This document shows positions 7,070-14,013 of a stretch of DNA of 45,135 bases, in pieces. The position numbers and the translations under genes are program-made. Position 1 is the first letter of the stretch. The number at the start of each line of letters is the position of its first letter. The notes beneath the pieces are model-generated. The model searched no databases. It worked only from the letters and a program-made list of their open reading frames with translations, and had not been told where the DNA came from. This DNA comes from Chitinivibrionales bacterium (GTDB taxonomy: Bacteria > Fibrobacterota > Chitinivibrionia > Chitinivibrionales > JANQEN01). The stretch is from assembly GCA_028278335.1 (NCBI GenBank), contig JANQEN010000293.1, forward strand, positions 1 to 45,135, in the 5' to 3' direction.

Positions 7070-7457
7070 TCTTAGCTTCTCCTGTTGTTCGTTTCCATAC
7101 ATTTGTTCCATCGACCATTGATAAGTTAGATCTTTTATGAAATTTAATCTCTTCAATTTTCATACGAACATCATCCACATTGCTTACGTTGTCGCCAGAC
7201 AAGTGCTCAATGATTGAATAAAGTTGACCTACTTTTACTAAATGCTTTTCTTTGAAGGTCTCAAATTGATGATTAGTCTGAACTAATTTTGCCTCTAGTT
7301 CAGAGTTTGTAACTCTCAATCTTAAGTTATCTTTTGTGAGATTTTGGTGCGATTCTTTCCAGTCCGTAAGATCAAACTTTAACGCTTTAATCTCCTGATC
7401 TTTCTTAGATGGTTTAACTTTTTTTGGCCTGCCAACTTTGTTCTTTTTTGTTTTCAT
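7047..7457 (-). CDS. AT-hook/coiled-coil DNA-binding candidate
   Basis: The ATG at 7457 follows AAAGGAGAAACT, whereas the ATG seven codons upstream lacks a site. The 136-residue protein opens with a very basic segment containing KVGRPKKVKPSKK, whose GRPKK core matches an AT-hook. A long Leu/Glu/Lys heptad-like helix follows (about residues 25-85). A minor-groove DNA-binding or nucleoid-like role in early infection is inferred from the AT-hook. Confidence 0.65.
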   Translation of the reverse strand: MKTKKNKVGRPKKVKPSKKDQEIKALKFDLTDWKESHQNLTKDNLRLRVTNSELEAKLVQTNHQFETFKEKHLVKVGQLYSIIEHLSGDNVSNVDDVRMKIEEIKFHKRSNLSMVDGTNVWKRTTGEAKNESVRTQ

Positions 7458-7470
7458 AGTTTCTCCTTTA

Positions 7471-7851
7471 TTAATCATTTATAGAATTAATTTCTTCACC
7501 ATTTTGCATCAAGTACTGTAATCGATAATAGCTTTTAAACTTACCTAATTCTTCTAATTCTTTTTTAAGCCTATGAATCTCTTTATCCTTATCTGCTAAA
7601 ATTTTTTTGTACATTTTATCAAGTGACTCATATGGAAGAGAGTTCTTAATCTGGCCTGTAAGCCACTCTCGAAAACAAGTTCCTAATTCAGTATTTTTAG
7701 ATAGAAGCTCACATTTATTAAAGTTAGGCCCTTGGAAACCAACGCGCCACTCAGATCTTTGTAAATCAAAATCTAAAAGTATTTTTAAATCCAGGTTCAT
7801 GTGAGTTAGGGTGTTCTGCATTCCTGAAACTTCAGTGTACCCACTATTCAT
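7471..7851 (-). CDS. Hypothetical protein with C-terminal coiled coil
   Basis: This 126-residue protein starts at an ATG overlapping the helicase stop (ATGA), and AAAGGAG lies within the helicase end. The N-terminal 70 residues look globular (DLKILLDFDLQRSEWRVGF). The C-terminal part is a charged helix rich in Lys, Glu and Leu. It is translationally coupled to the SF2 helicase, so it may be a partner of that enzyme. No family is recognised. Confidence 0.65.
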   Translation of the reverse strand: MNSGYTEVSGMQNTLTHMNLDLKILLDFDLQRSEWRVGFQGPNFNKCELLSKNTELGTCFREWLTGQIKNSLPYESLDKMYKKILADKDKEIHRLKKELEELGKFKSYYRLQYLMQNGEEINSIND

Positions 7852-9260
7852 AACTTCTCCTTTATGTCTAAAATCTTATCCGCTATTGATTGCTTTTTTG
7901 CAAGCGCTTTTAAAATAATTTCGTCTACCGTTCCTTTTGACACCAAGTCAATGCGAGTAATCTTGCTATGGCGTTCAGACCCACCGCGGTAGTTTCTACT
8001 TTCACTCTGCAAATCATCTTCGAGTGAATAGCCTCTTGAATAGTATATTGCATAGGATGCTTCAACCAGATTGACTCCAACTCCTGCACTTTTCTGATTG
8101 GCAATGCAAACTCTAATTTTATCGTCTTCTCTGAACTGGGTAATAGCTGTCTGCTTTTCTTTTGCTCCAATACCTCCATGGAGTTCGACATACTTAATGC
8201 TGAGTGCATCACAGATCTCCTTTATCTTTTTATAATTTTGAATAAATCCTGCCCATACGATTACTTTATGGTTTGGGGTTAACTCTTCCAATAAATCATG
8301 GAGCGCTTTAAGCCTAGGCACATCTTTAAAAGAGTGAGTCTCTCCCTTATCACCTACTCCCACGAATCCAGATATAATCTGCTGCAATCGTAAAATTTTA
8401 GTCAGTGCAATATTAGCCACAGCAGCCTTGCCATCAAGGTAGGTGATGAGATCGTCTTTCATCTCATTATAGGCCATCTTTTGATACTGATTTAGTTCGA
8501 CAGGGATTTGAGTTTTTACAAGGGGGGGAAGATCAATACATTCTGATTTTAATGCCTTTTGGCTAATCCTATCTAACTTTTTTCCTAACTCTAGTACGGT
8601 ATTGGGATTGGGCACCCAGTCTGGGAAGTACTTGGTTTTTGGCATGTTGGCGTTTCTGTCGTAGAAGTACTGGGCTCTGAAGACGTAGAAGTTTTTTCCA
8701 AAATTCTCTCCTTTATCCATGATTCTAATCTGGCTAAATATGTCCATGGGACTATTTAAAACAGGAGAACCTGTCAATATTAATTTTCTAAAAGTTTGAT
8801 CAGCTAACTGTGTCACAAGTTTGGTACGCTTAGCCGCATGGTTTTTTAATTTGTGAGACTCATCGCAAATTTGAGCAAACCAATTGTGTCTTAGTAAGAG
8901 AGGCATAATGCCCTTACAAGAAAGAGTTTCATAGTTTGTGATAAAAATAGAGGCTGGGTTATTTTCTAATCTCTCTTTAAAGATTTTTAGTCGTTTTGCT
9001 CCGGTGCCCTTCACTGGTACAACAAATCTACTAATATTTGAATGCTTTTCAAACTCTTCAGCCCATTGGTCAATAACAATCGGTGGGCAAAGGATCAGAC
9101 TATTTTTAATGTAACCATCCTGCATAAACCAGTGGCGAAGAATATTAATTGCCGTCATGGTTTTGCCCGTTCCCATTTCAAAAAATAAGGCAAAGTATCG
9201 CCTATCCTTTGCGGTATTGATTGCTTTTAACTGATGATCCCATGGTTTAATTAAGTACAT
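7848..9260 (-). CDS. SNF2-like superfamily 2 helicase/ATPase
   Basis: This 470-residue protein has the SF2 motifs in order: a Q-like motif (PWDHQLKAI, 6-14), Walker A (EMGTGKT, 28-34), Walker B (DESH, about 132-135), motif III (TGSP, about 161), motif V (SAGVGVNL, about 388) and motif VI (QSESRNYRGGS, about 417). The pattern and size fit phage SNF2-family helicases that translocate on DNA to remodel forks or help recombination. The upstream membrane gene ends just before its ATG, and the downstream gene overlaps it as ATGA. It acts in the cytoplasm with the polymerase and primase-helicase. Confidence 0.93.
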   Translation of the reverse strand: MYLIKPWDHQLKAINTAKDRRYFALFFEMGTGKTMTAINILRHWFMQDGYIKNSLILCPPIVIDQWAEEFEKHSNISRFVVPVKGTGAKRLKIFKERLENNPASIFITNYETLSCKGIMPLLLRHNWFAQICDESHKLKNHAAKRTKLVTQLADQTFRKLILTGSPVLNSPMDIFSQIRIMDKGENFGKNFYVFRAQYFYDRNANMPKTKYFPDWVPNPNTVLELGKKLDRISQKALKSECIDLPPLVKTQIPVELNQYQKMAYNEMKDDLITYLDGKAAVANIALTKILRLQQIISGFVGVGDKGETHSFKDVPRLKALHDLLEELTPNHKVIVWAGFIQNYKKIKEICDALSIKYVELHGGIGAKEKQTAITQFREDDKIRVCIANQKSAGVGVNLVEASYAIYYSRGYSLEDDLQSESRNYRGGSERHSKITRIDLVSKGTVDEIILKALAKKQSIADKILDIKEKL

Positions 9261-9458
9261 TTATTTTCTATTCCTTCTAAAAATAGATGAAAGAATTTCT
9301 CCAATCAGAGCTGAGACGTTGTAAAACGCTATTGCTAAAAGGGCAGAAATACCTATTGCTACTGTATATAGTCCTAGTGTGTCCCAAACCTGTATTGGAA
9401 CAAATGATGCTATGAAAATTAGTGCGATTAAAATTAAAGCTCCTATGAAATGCATCAT
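9261..9458 (-). CDS. Small two-helix membrane protein
   Basis: This 65-residue protein consists almost wholly of two hydrophobic segments (FIGALILIALIFIASFV and YTVAIGISALLAIAFYNV) followed by a basic RRNRK tail, which predicts a cytoplasmic C-terminus. The ATG overlaps the upstream stop (ATGA). Its place among early genes argues against a holin. Superinfection exclusion or another membrane-modifying role is possible but unproven. Confidence 0.7.
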   Translation of the reverse strand: MMHFIGALILIALIFIASFVPIQVWDTLGLYTVAIGISALLAIAFYNVSALIGEILSSIFRRNRK

Positions 9459-9718
9459 GATATTCTCACGGATTGTTCAAGCTTTGCTATTCTGCCAGTG
9501 TTCTGTAATAAATTTTGAAAATTAGATTCCTGTGAGCAGTTTAAATCTAATATGTATTTATTCTGCTCAAGGACTAGTCCTAAAAAAGCTTCTGGAAGTT
9601 TATTACTTATATCTTCCCCATATTTTGCTTTAAATCTGTGGAACATTTCTTCCTCAGATTCATTGAGCAATTCTCCCCTTGCCTTACACAGTATTTTAAT
9701 CACTTGCTCAATAGTCAT
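9455..9718 (-). CDS. Small acidic hypothetical protein
   Basis: The 87-residue product is mainly helical and acidic (NESEEEMFHRF; the second half runs LEQNKYILDLNC). Start and stop both overlap the neighbours as ATGA, so it is tightly coupled. No family is recognised. Confidence 0.65.
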   Translation of the reverse strand: MTIEQVIKILCKARGELLNESEEEMFHRFKAKYGEDISNKLPEAFLGLVLEQNKYILDLNCSQESNFQNLLQNTGRIAKLEQSVRIS

Positions 9719-9954
9719 TTGCTTCTATCCATTTCTATCTCAAGACCATTTACATCAGTGCAGATACTATAGGCCCCTGGATACTTTAAAGAAGCGGTAT
9801 GCCTGCCTAGTGTAAATTCTTCATCAAAAGTTTTTGCTATAACGTAAGTGCAAAGACGTGGCTGCTCTACTCTCTTACATTCACTTTCATCAAATGCCCA
9901 GGTAATCAGAAATCCCATGAGTAAGCCAAAGATAAAGAAAACAGGATGCTCCAT
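9715..9954 (-). CDS. Membrane-anchored small protein
   Basis: This 79-residue protein starts with a hydrophobic segment (VFFIFGLLMGFLITWAF), a likely signal anchor. A soluble domain with three cysteines (C26, C35 and about C66) follows and may lie in the periplasm. The start overlaps the upstream stop (TAATG). An early gene with this layout could act at the host envelope. Function is unknown. Confidence 0.65.
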   Translation of the reverse strand: MEHPVFFIFGLLMGFLITWAFDESECKRVEQPRLCTYVIAKTFDEEFTLGRHTASLKYPGAYSICTDVNGLEIEMDRSK

Positions 9955-10268
9955 TAATACTTCTCCTTATTGGCAAGCTCTTCTTTGGCTTTGTGGACCC
10001 ACCTTCTAAATTCTTTTGATTGCTGTTTAAAGGGTACCCCTTCATCGGAATGATGAACTAATGCTCCTACGGTGTAGGCATCAAGCATCTCTCCATGTTT
10101 TTCACAAAAGAGATCGCCATCCCCTATTTTCTCAGAACAATTAAAAGCTTCACAAAGATGGTAAGCCACACGGGAGGCATTTGCTGTGAGTAAAGCCCCC
10201 CCTAGATATCTACGTTTGTACATCTTAGAAGTATCGTTCTTCCCATTAAAATATTTTTTTCTACTCAT
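9954..10268 (-). CDS. Basic Cys/His-containing hypothetical protein
   Basis: The 104-residue protein has a basic N-terminus and a central group of Cys and His residues (HLCEAFNC, then FCEKHG) that could hold a zinc ion. It is charged at both ends. Start and stop overlap the neighbours. No family is recognised; a nucleic-acid-binding role is only a guess from charge and metal-site pattern. Confidence 0.65.
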   Translation of the reverse strand: MSRKKYFNGKNDTSKMYKRRYLGGALLTANASRVAYHLCEAFNCSEKIGDGDLFCEKHGEMLDAYTVGALVHHSDEGVPFKQQSKEFRRWVHKAKEELANKEKY

Positions 10269-10531
10269 ACGGACACCAATAACTGTCTACTAACAAAACT
10301 AATGGCTTGAGCAATATTGCGGTGGTAAGTTTCAGGAAAGTAATCTGTGATTACATCTTTTGTTTTTCTGGTATAGTCACAATCAGTCCAGATACAAACT
10401 ACTTTACCGTCTTGATCATAAAAACCAACTCTGTGCTCGCCTCTCCAGCCTGAAATTTGCTTGCTTTCTTCATGACGTTTTACTGAAAAACCATTCTTTT
10501 TTAATTTCTTAATTGCATTCGATACTTTCAT
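10265..10531 (-). CDS. Hypothetical protein, first gene of the promoter-proximal early segment
   Basis: This 88-residue protein starts at an ATG preceded by GAAAGGG. It has a basic N-terminal helix (NAIKKLKKNGFSVKRHEE), a central beta hairpin (HRVGFYDQDGKVVCIW) and a C-terminal helix. That alpha-beta-beta-alpha outline is faintly like small dsRNA-binding or HicA-like folds, but no diagnostic residues are visible. It is the first gene after the promoter at 10576-10604. Confidence 0.65.
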   Translation of the reverse strand: MKVSNAIKKLKKNGFSVKRHEESKQISGWRGEHRVGFYDQDGKVVCIWTDCDYTRKTKDVITDYFPETYHRNIAQAISFVSRQLLVSV

Positions 10532-10536
10532 TTTTT

Positions 10537-10578
10537 AACCCTTTCGTTGCCTAACTGTTCCCAGTCGATGAAAGGGTT
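10537..10578. promoter_or_regulatory. 9-bp inverted repeat spanning an early promoter
   Basis: AACCCTTTC (10537-10545) and GAAAGGGTT (10570-10578) are perfect inverted copies with 24 bases between them and centres 33 bp apart, about three helical turns. One arm overlaps the -10 box of the leftward promoter and the other carries the ribosome site of the gene starting at 10531. A DNA operator using looping is more likely than an RNA hairpin, because one arm lies upstream of the predicted transcription start. Confidence 0.5.
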
Positions 10579-10605
10579 ATAGATTCATGCTTTCAAATAT
10601 GCAAG
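10576..10605 (-). promoter_or_regulatory. Leftward early promoter with overlapping 16-bp operator
   Basis: On the minus strand TTGCAT (10604-10599) and TATAAC (10581-10576) are separated by exactly 17 bases, a good sigma-70-type promoter. It lies in a 98-bp gene-free gap and would drive the genes from 10531 leftward. The -35 box sits inside a 16-bp near-palindrome CTTGCA-TATT-TGAAAG (10605-10590) that is closely related to the one at 14970-14985. Confidence 0.6.
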
Positions 10606-10629
10606 CAAAAAAATGAAAAAATGAAAAAA

Positions 10630-10881
10630 TTATTCTTCACTTTGCTGCTCTGGGCCAGGAAAGAAGCCTTGCTCCTCAAGCTCTTCTAGGACATCCTGAC
10701 GGGTATATCCATCAGTGACCCAGAGCCCAGGAAAACTATTCTCAAGACCACAGCTAGGGCATTCCATGAAGCCCAGGGCGGAGGGTATCGGGCAAACGCA
10801 AATCCATTTATGCGTACACTCTAAACAAAGCATCCATAGGGCTTGATGTGGTTTCCTCTCATATATGTCACTAACCGTCAT
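10630..10881 (-). CDS. Zinc-ribbon protein
   Basis: The product from the ATG at 10881 has 83 residues. It carries CLEC (about 19-22) and CPSC (about 41-44), a four-cysteine zinc ribbon, followed by an acidic C-terminus. An ATG two codons earlier is equally possible. A longer frame reaching 10926 would overlap the upstream gene more and is not preferred. The rather wide promoter gap follows its stop. Confidence 0.65.
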   Translation of the reverse strand: MTVSDIYERKPHQALWMLCLECTHKWICVCPIPSALGFMECPSCGLENSFPGLWVTDGYTRQDVLEELEEQGFFPGPEQQSEE

Positions 10882-11176
10882 GCTCATCCATAAAAAACTC
10901 TGGGAATAATTCTTTAACTTGTTCAACCGTGGGCGCTAAAAGTGTCCATCCCTCATTCTGATACTCTAGTTTTTTACGGGAATCATAGAACTCAAGGTGT
11001 CCTACGATTCCCGATTTTTCTTTTATGATTGGTAGATCAGACTTATTAAAATAAATCCTGCCATTTTTATTAATAATAGTAGGAAGCTTTATAGCAAATT
11101 TTTTACTTTTTCTTTTTCGCTTTCTTTTTGCGCTTTTCTTTTTTGACCTGCGCTGTGGCGACTGCGAAGGGCTCAT
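10871..11176 (-). CDS. Basic N-terminal hypothetical protein
   Basis: This 101-residue protein begins with an extremely basic Ser/Lys/Arg stretch (residues about 9-26) and continues into a compact alpha/beta domain with a GWTLLAPTVEQVKELF segment. The ATG overlaps the stop of the Lys-rich 47-residue gene (ATGA). The basic arm suggests binding to nucleic acid. No family is recognised. Confidence 0.65.
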   Translation of the reverse strand: MSPSQSPQRRSKKKSAKRKRKRKSKKFAIKLPTIINKNGRIYFNKSDLPIIKEKSGIVGHLEFYDSRKKLEYQNEGWTLLAPTVEQVKELFPEFFMDEHDG

Positions 11177-11316
11177 CGATTCCCTTTTTTCCTTTGAGCT
11201 TTTCTGCCCTTCTTTTTACCTTTTTTTGCTCCGCTTGACTTAGTTTTTTTCTTTTTCCCACTTGACTTTCCCTGCGCTTTCTTAATTGTTGATTTAGTTG
11301 AATACGTGTTAGCCAT
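11173..11316 (-). CDS. 47-residue lysine-rich protein
   Basis: This short reading frame starts at an ATG behind GGAGGGAACAGTA and ends with a TGA overlapping the next ATG. The product is mostly Lys, Ser, Gly and Arg (for example SSGKKKKTKSSGAKKGKKK), like a histone H1 tail. Strong charge, a good ribosome site and tight coupling argue that it is real. A DNA- or RNA-condensing role is an inference from composition. Confidence 0.6.
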   Translation of the reverse strand: MANTYSTKSTIKKAQGKSSGKKKKTKSSGAKKGKKKGRKAQRKKGNR

Positions 11317-11482
11317 TACTGTTCCCTCCAAAATACTCCGCTTTATCTAACCACGGTGTCCATTCGTCAAAACAGCTTTTACAAATATGTGCACTTAGAC
11401 CACCAAGCCAAATAAATGGAGCCATTGCCATCCATACTAGCCAAAAGATTACAAAGAATATAGATCTAAAAAATACGTTCAT
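11309..11482 (-). CDS. 57-residue membrane protein
   Basis: This short frame starts at an ATG with AGAAGGAAAA upstream and overlaps the preceding stop (ATGA). The product opens with a long hydrophobic segment (FFVIFWLVWMAMAPFIWLGG). A short soluble end with CKSC follows and could bind metal or form a disulphide. Its 3' end contains the ribosome site of the Lys-rich gene. Function is unknown. Confidence 0.6.
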   Translation of the reverse strand: MNVFFRSIFFVIFWLVWMAMAPFIWLGGLSAHICKSCFDEWTPWLDKAEYFGGNSNG

Positions 11483-11700
11483 TTTTCCTTCTCTATAAAT
11501 ATTGTTTTATCCATTAGCTCTTTCATTCTAGTATAGTAAAACTCAGTATGCTTTTGAAACTGTGCTCCGTGGTTTGGACAAAGCATTGCTCTTGTGCCTA
11601 ATATTATAGGGTTAAAAGTATCTAACCACATCCTAATAGCATAATTATCCACTTCTATTTCCTCTGGGCAATCTTTTGCAGCACAAGTAAACTTTTTCAC
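11479..11700 (-). CDS. Small Cys/His protein
   Basis: This 73-residue protein has CAAKDC near the N-terminus (C6 and C11) and CPNH further on (about residues 41-44), a plausible CC-CH zinc site. It overlaps the upstream stop by one base. Its fold and partner are unknown. Confidence 0.65.
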   Translation of the reverse strand: MKKFTCAAKDCPEEIEVDNYAIRMWLDTFNPIILGTRAMLCPNHGAQFQKHTEFYYTRMKELMDKTIFIEKEK

Positions 11701-12008
11701 TACACTCTCCTTAAACTATCAAGCTCATGCATGGCAATTTTTCTCATATCTTCTAAATGATGCTTAGTAGCTTTAAGCTCTTGTTCCTGATCTCCTCCTG
11801 GCATTACCCCTACTTCTTTGAGGGCATTAGCCAATGCTAAAAGCAGTCCATTATTTCTATAGGGAATATTTGTTGTTGGAAGCTGCTGTGATTCTTCCAC
11901 CTTTGAAGTTTTGATTTCAAAAGTAATAGCCTCACTAGTTTCTTCATTAAAAAGTGCTATTCTATAGCACCTACTCATTATGTCCTTATCTACATATGAT
12001 CTATACAT
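11700..12008 (-). CDS. Hypothetical protein
   Basis: The ATG at 12008 lies inside the end of the upstream gene behind CAGGACTATTCG; longer frames overlap that gene more and lack a site. The 102-residue product has a beta-rich N-terminus (RIALFNEETSEAITFEIK) and a C-terminal helical region from about residue 70. It may be a core protein with single-stranded DNA or metal-binding partners nearby, but no family is recognised. Confidence 0.65.
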   Translation of the reverse strand: MYRSYVDKDIMSRCYRIALFNEETSEAITFEIKTSKVEESQQLPTTNIPYRNNGLLLALANALKEVGVMPGGDQEQELKATKHHLEDMRKIAMHELDSLRRV

Positions 12009-12753
12009 CGAATAGTCCTGCGTAATGTTTGGTGAAAGGGTGAGTCTTCCAAGGACCACCCCAGGATTCAAAAACTTCTCCCATGCCTCCTGGATATTTT
12101 CTATAGGCGTTTTCTCTCCAGTGGCCTACAAACATATCAGCCATGGGCGAAATGCCTTTGATAGTTTTACACATCCAAAATGGAAGAGTCATGCGCTCGA
12201 TACGGCCCTTTGATTTTTTAGCTGATAGGGCTAGCTCTGCATAAAGCCAATACTTATTAAACGGGTGTGGAGTTTCCCCTGCTGCTACTTGGGCTTGAGC
12301 AATCATTCCAGGAAAGCGCCAGTATGTTCCATGAAGATCAAACTTGTTTGGATCTTTTGGATTCCAATTCCATTTATGAAGTCTTCCATGGTTTAAAAAA
12401 TCCTTTGCAAAATTGATTTGGCCTACTGGGTAAAACCTTCGACTATAGTCTTTTAATTTATGGCAAAGCCAAAAAGCTCCTTTTAAACTATCGTGTGAAT
12501 GGGGATTTGCGTTTGGAAAGCCCACTGGAGCTGAGCGAAGGATTCCAGGATACTTGGGATCAATCAAAGTATTAAATAACTGAATCTCTTTTTTAGTAGT
12601 GGCTAAGTTTAAAAGTTTATACCTATCTAAAAGATTTACATAAAAGGCATGGAATAGAGTATTATGCCCATGATCCCCCCCTGCTGAGACAAACCCATAG
12701 CGATTCCTATAAGGAGCAAATTCTTCTTCTATTTGTTCAAGGGTGTACATCAT
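12001..12753 (-). CDS. Unrecognised 250-residue protein rich in aromatic residues and His
   Basis: The start at 12753 (MMYTLEQIEEEF) follows CGAGAATA; the second ATG at 12750 is equally possible. The 250-residue protein is well filled with Trp, Tyr, His and Pro, with blocks such as SAGGDHGHNTLFHAFY, NPHSHDSLKGAFWLCHKL, GTYWRFPGMIAQAQ and MTLPFWMCKT. That density suggests a soluble helical enzyme-like domain, possibly with a His/Asp active site around GGDHGHN. I recognise no family. It is the largest unassigned early gene and lies among small zinc and membrane proteins. Confidence 0.75.
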   Translation of the reverse strand: MMYTLEQIEEEFAPYRNRYGFVSAGGDHGHNTLFHAFYVNLLDRYKLLNLATTKKEIQLFNTLIDPKYPGILRSAPVGFPNANPHSHDSLKGAFWLCHKLKDYSRRFYPVGQINFAKDFLNHGRLHKWNWNPKDPNKFDLHGTYWRFPGMIAQAQVAAGETPHPFNKYWLYAELALSAKKSKGRIERMTLPFWMCKTIKGISPMADMFVGHWRENAYRKYPGGMGEVFESWGGPWKTHPFTKHYAGLFDV

Positions 12754-13033
12754 TATTCTCGGATTCTGGCGTAGGTTTAGGAGACAGGTTCTCGAAGTAA
12801 AAATCTTCAAAAACACTCATCTGACTATCTAAAGAAAAATCTTCAATAGTAAAGTTTTCTTTTCCCTTAGTCTTTTTTATTTTGTATTCGAGCACCTGTT
12901 TTTTAATATGCATAAAAGCAAAGAAAAAACCGTAGTTAGCTTTTTCAAATTGGTTCATTTCTTTTGGTAAGCCTTTTACTTGTATTGTAAAGACATCCCC
13001 TATTTCTGTCACATTATCAATTGTTTGAATCAT
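12737..13033 (-). CDS. Hypothetical protein
   Basis: The 98-residue protein starts behind GAGGAGGATGAATAGCC, a strong ribosome site lying in the end of the Cys-rich microgene. It contains a beta-type N-terminus (DVFTIQVKGLPKE), a central basic helix and an acidic, Pro-rich C-terminus. It overlaps the next gene by 17 bases. No family is recognised. Confidence 0.6.
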   Translation of the reverse strand: MIQTIDNVTEIGDVFTIQVKGLPKEMNQFEKANYGFFFAFMHIKKQVLEYKIKKTKGKENFTIEDFSLDSQMSVFEDFYFENLSPKPTPESENNDVHP

Positions 13034-13035
13034 GG

Positions 13036-13098
13036 CTATTCATCCTCCTCTGGACAAGTACACTTACTACAATCGCATTCACATTCTGGGCAAGTCAT
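13036..13098 (-). CDS. 20-residue protein with six cysteines
   Basis: This minute frame has an ATG overlapping the upstream stop (ATGA), AGAGGTGATTTT as a good ribosome site, and a TAG three bases before the next gene's ATG. The product has Cys at 3, 6, 8, 10, 13 and 15, followed by acidic residues, much like a minimal metal-thiolate cluster. The alternative is that it is only a coupling leader for the gene at 13033. The Cys spacing and operon fit make a real product plausible. Confidence 0.5.
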   Translation of the reverse strand: MTCPECECDCSKCTCPEEDE

Positions 13099-13439
13099 AA
13101 AATCACCTCTCTTGCTTTCTCCCCTTTATCTAAACAAGCTGGGCCTAACGACAATTGAACATTATCAACATGCTCTTTGTCGCCCACAATAGCTATATGA
13201 TAATTTTCTTCGTCTTTGTAAAACGCTAAAGCTTCTTTTAAATCATAATTCTGGGATTCAAGTGTAGAGTTCCTAAGTTCTAACTCAAATAAATCTCTTC
13301 CTTTTTCAATGTAGGCTTTTTCCAATCCAGCATATGTAAGAATTAACTTTTTATGGTCTTTATTTAAGAAAAAATGCTTTATAAAAAATCCACTGAATAA
13401 AGCTAACGCCATTAAAATAAGAATTAAAATTTCCATCAT
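13095..13439 (-). CDS. Membrane-anchored coiled-coil protein
   Basis: The start is one of two adjacent ATGs (13439 or 13436), the first overlapping the HNH gene stop. The 114-residue product begins with a hydrophobic helix (MEILILILMALALFSGFFI). A charged helical region (about residues 30-80) and a short C-terminal domain follow. The layout is that of an inner-membrane anchor with a coiled coil. The function in early infection is unknown. Confidence 0.65.
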   Translation of the reverse strand: MMEILILILMALALFSGFFIKHFFLNKDHKKLILTYAGLEKAYIEKGRDLFELELRNSTLESQNYDLKEALAFYKDEENYHIAIVGDKEHVDNVQLSLGPACLDKGEKAREVIL

Positions 13440-13786
13440 AAAAAACACTCTACTTCCTTCTTCTTTTTCCAACCTTTTTCTTTCAGCATATTCTGATGAT
13501 TGCTATCCATAATTTGAAGATTTGACTTCTGATTGTTAAGGCCATCACAGTCAATATGATCAACCACCCTTGGATCATCTTTAATCCTTGGAGCTATTCC
13601 TAAAATAAATCTGTGCATAGCCACTTTATATTGCTTTTCTCCTTTAGGACAAACCCACCTGATAGCATACCACTTAAGCCCATTTCTACCTTGCTGGGAA
13701 GCACACCACTTAAACTGGCTCAATCGCTCATAGTCTTCATCATCTACAAGAGCAACCTTTCCTTTGCTAAGTGGTATTTCCTTCAC
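13436..13786 (-). CDS. HNH endonuclease, AP2-like N-terminus
   Basis: The start is a GTG at 13786 overlapping the upstream TGA, preceded by GGAGAAGGAATCC. The product (116 residues) then begins MKEIPLSKGKVALVDDED, as homing-type HNH proteins do. The N-terminal part (LSQFKWCAS to YAIRW) resembles the AP2/HNH-associated module. The core VDHIDCDGLNNQKSNLQ holds the HNH residues, with DH as the metal and catalytic pair and Asn residues further on. Free-standing phage HNH genes are often homing endonucleases. Here the gene is neatly coupled at both ends rather than sitting in a gap. Confidence 0.9.
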   Translation of the reverse strand: MKEIPLSKGKVALVDDEDYERLSQFKWCASQQGRNGLKWYAIRWVCPKGEKQYKVAMHRFILGIAPRIKDDPRVVDHIDCDGLNNQKSNLQIMDSNHQNMLKEKGWKKKKEVECFL

Positions 13787-14013
13787 GGATTCCTTCTCCA
13801 ATTTGCTGTATCTGAAGTAATTGTGCCAACACACTCTTTCCCACTGTGCATATTAATATATAAAAATCTCTGTTCTCCAATGGCTGTGATCCTAGCCTGT
13901 ATCTTGGTAGGGTATCCGTAGATGACGTCCCCTACTTTTGTAGTTTTTTTAAATTCTTCAATAGTGAGCTTTAATCTTCTCTCAAAGCCACACTTCAAAC
14001 ATTTAGTGCTCAT
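13783..14013 (-). CDS. Zinc-finger-like small protein
   Basis: The 76-residue protein starts with CLKCG at residues 5-9 and continues into a beta-rich region (GDVIYGYPTKIQARITAIG) resembling a small SH3-like barrel. Only one CxxC is visible, so any zinc site would need a partner chain or the later Cys61. Start and stop both overlap the neighbours. Confidence 0.65.
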   Translation of the reverse strand: MSTKCLKCGFERRLKLTIEEFKKTTKVGDVIYGYPTKIQARITAIGEQRFLYINMHSGKECVGTITSDTANWRRNP

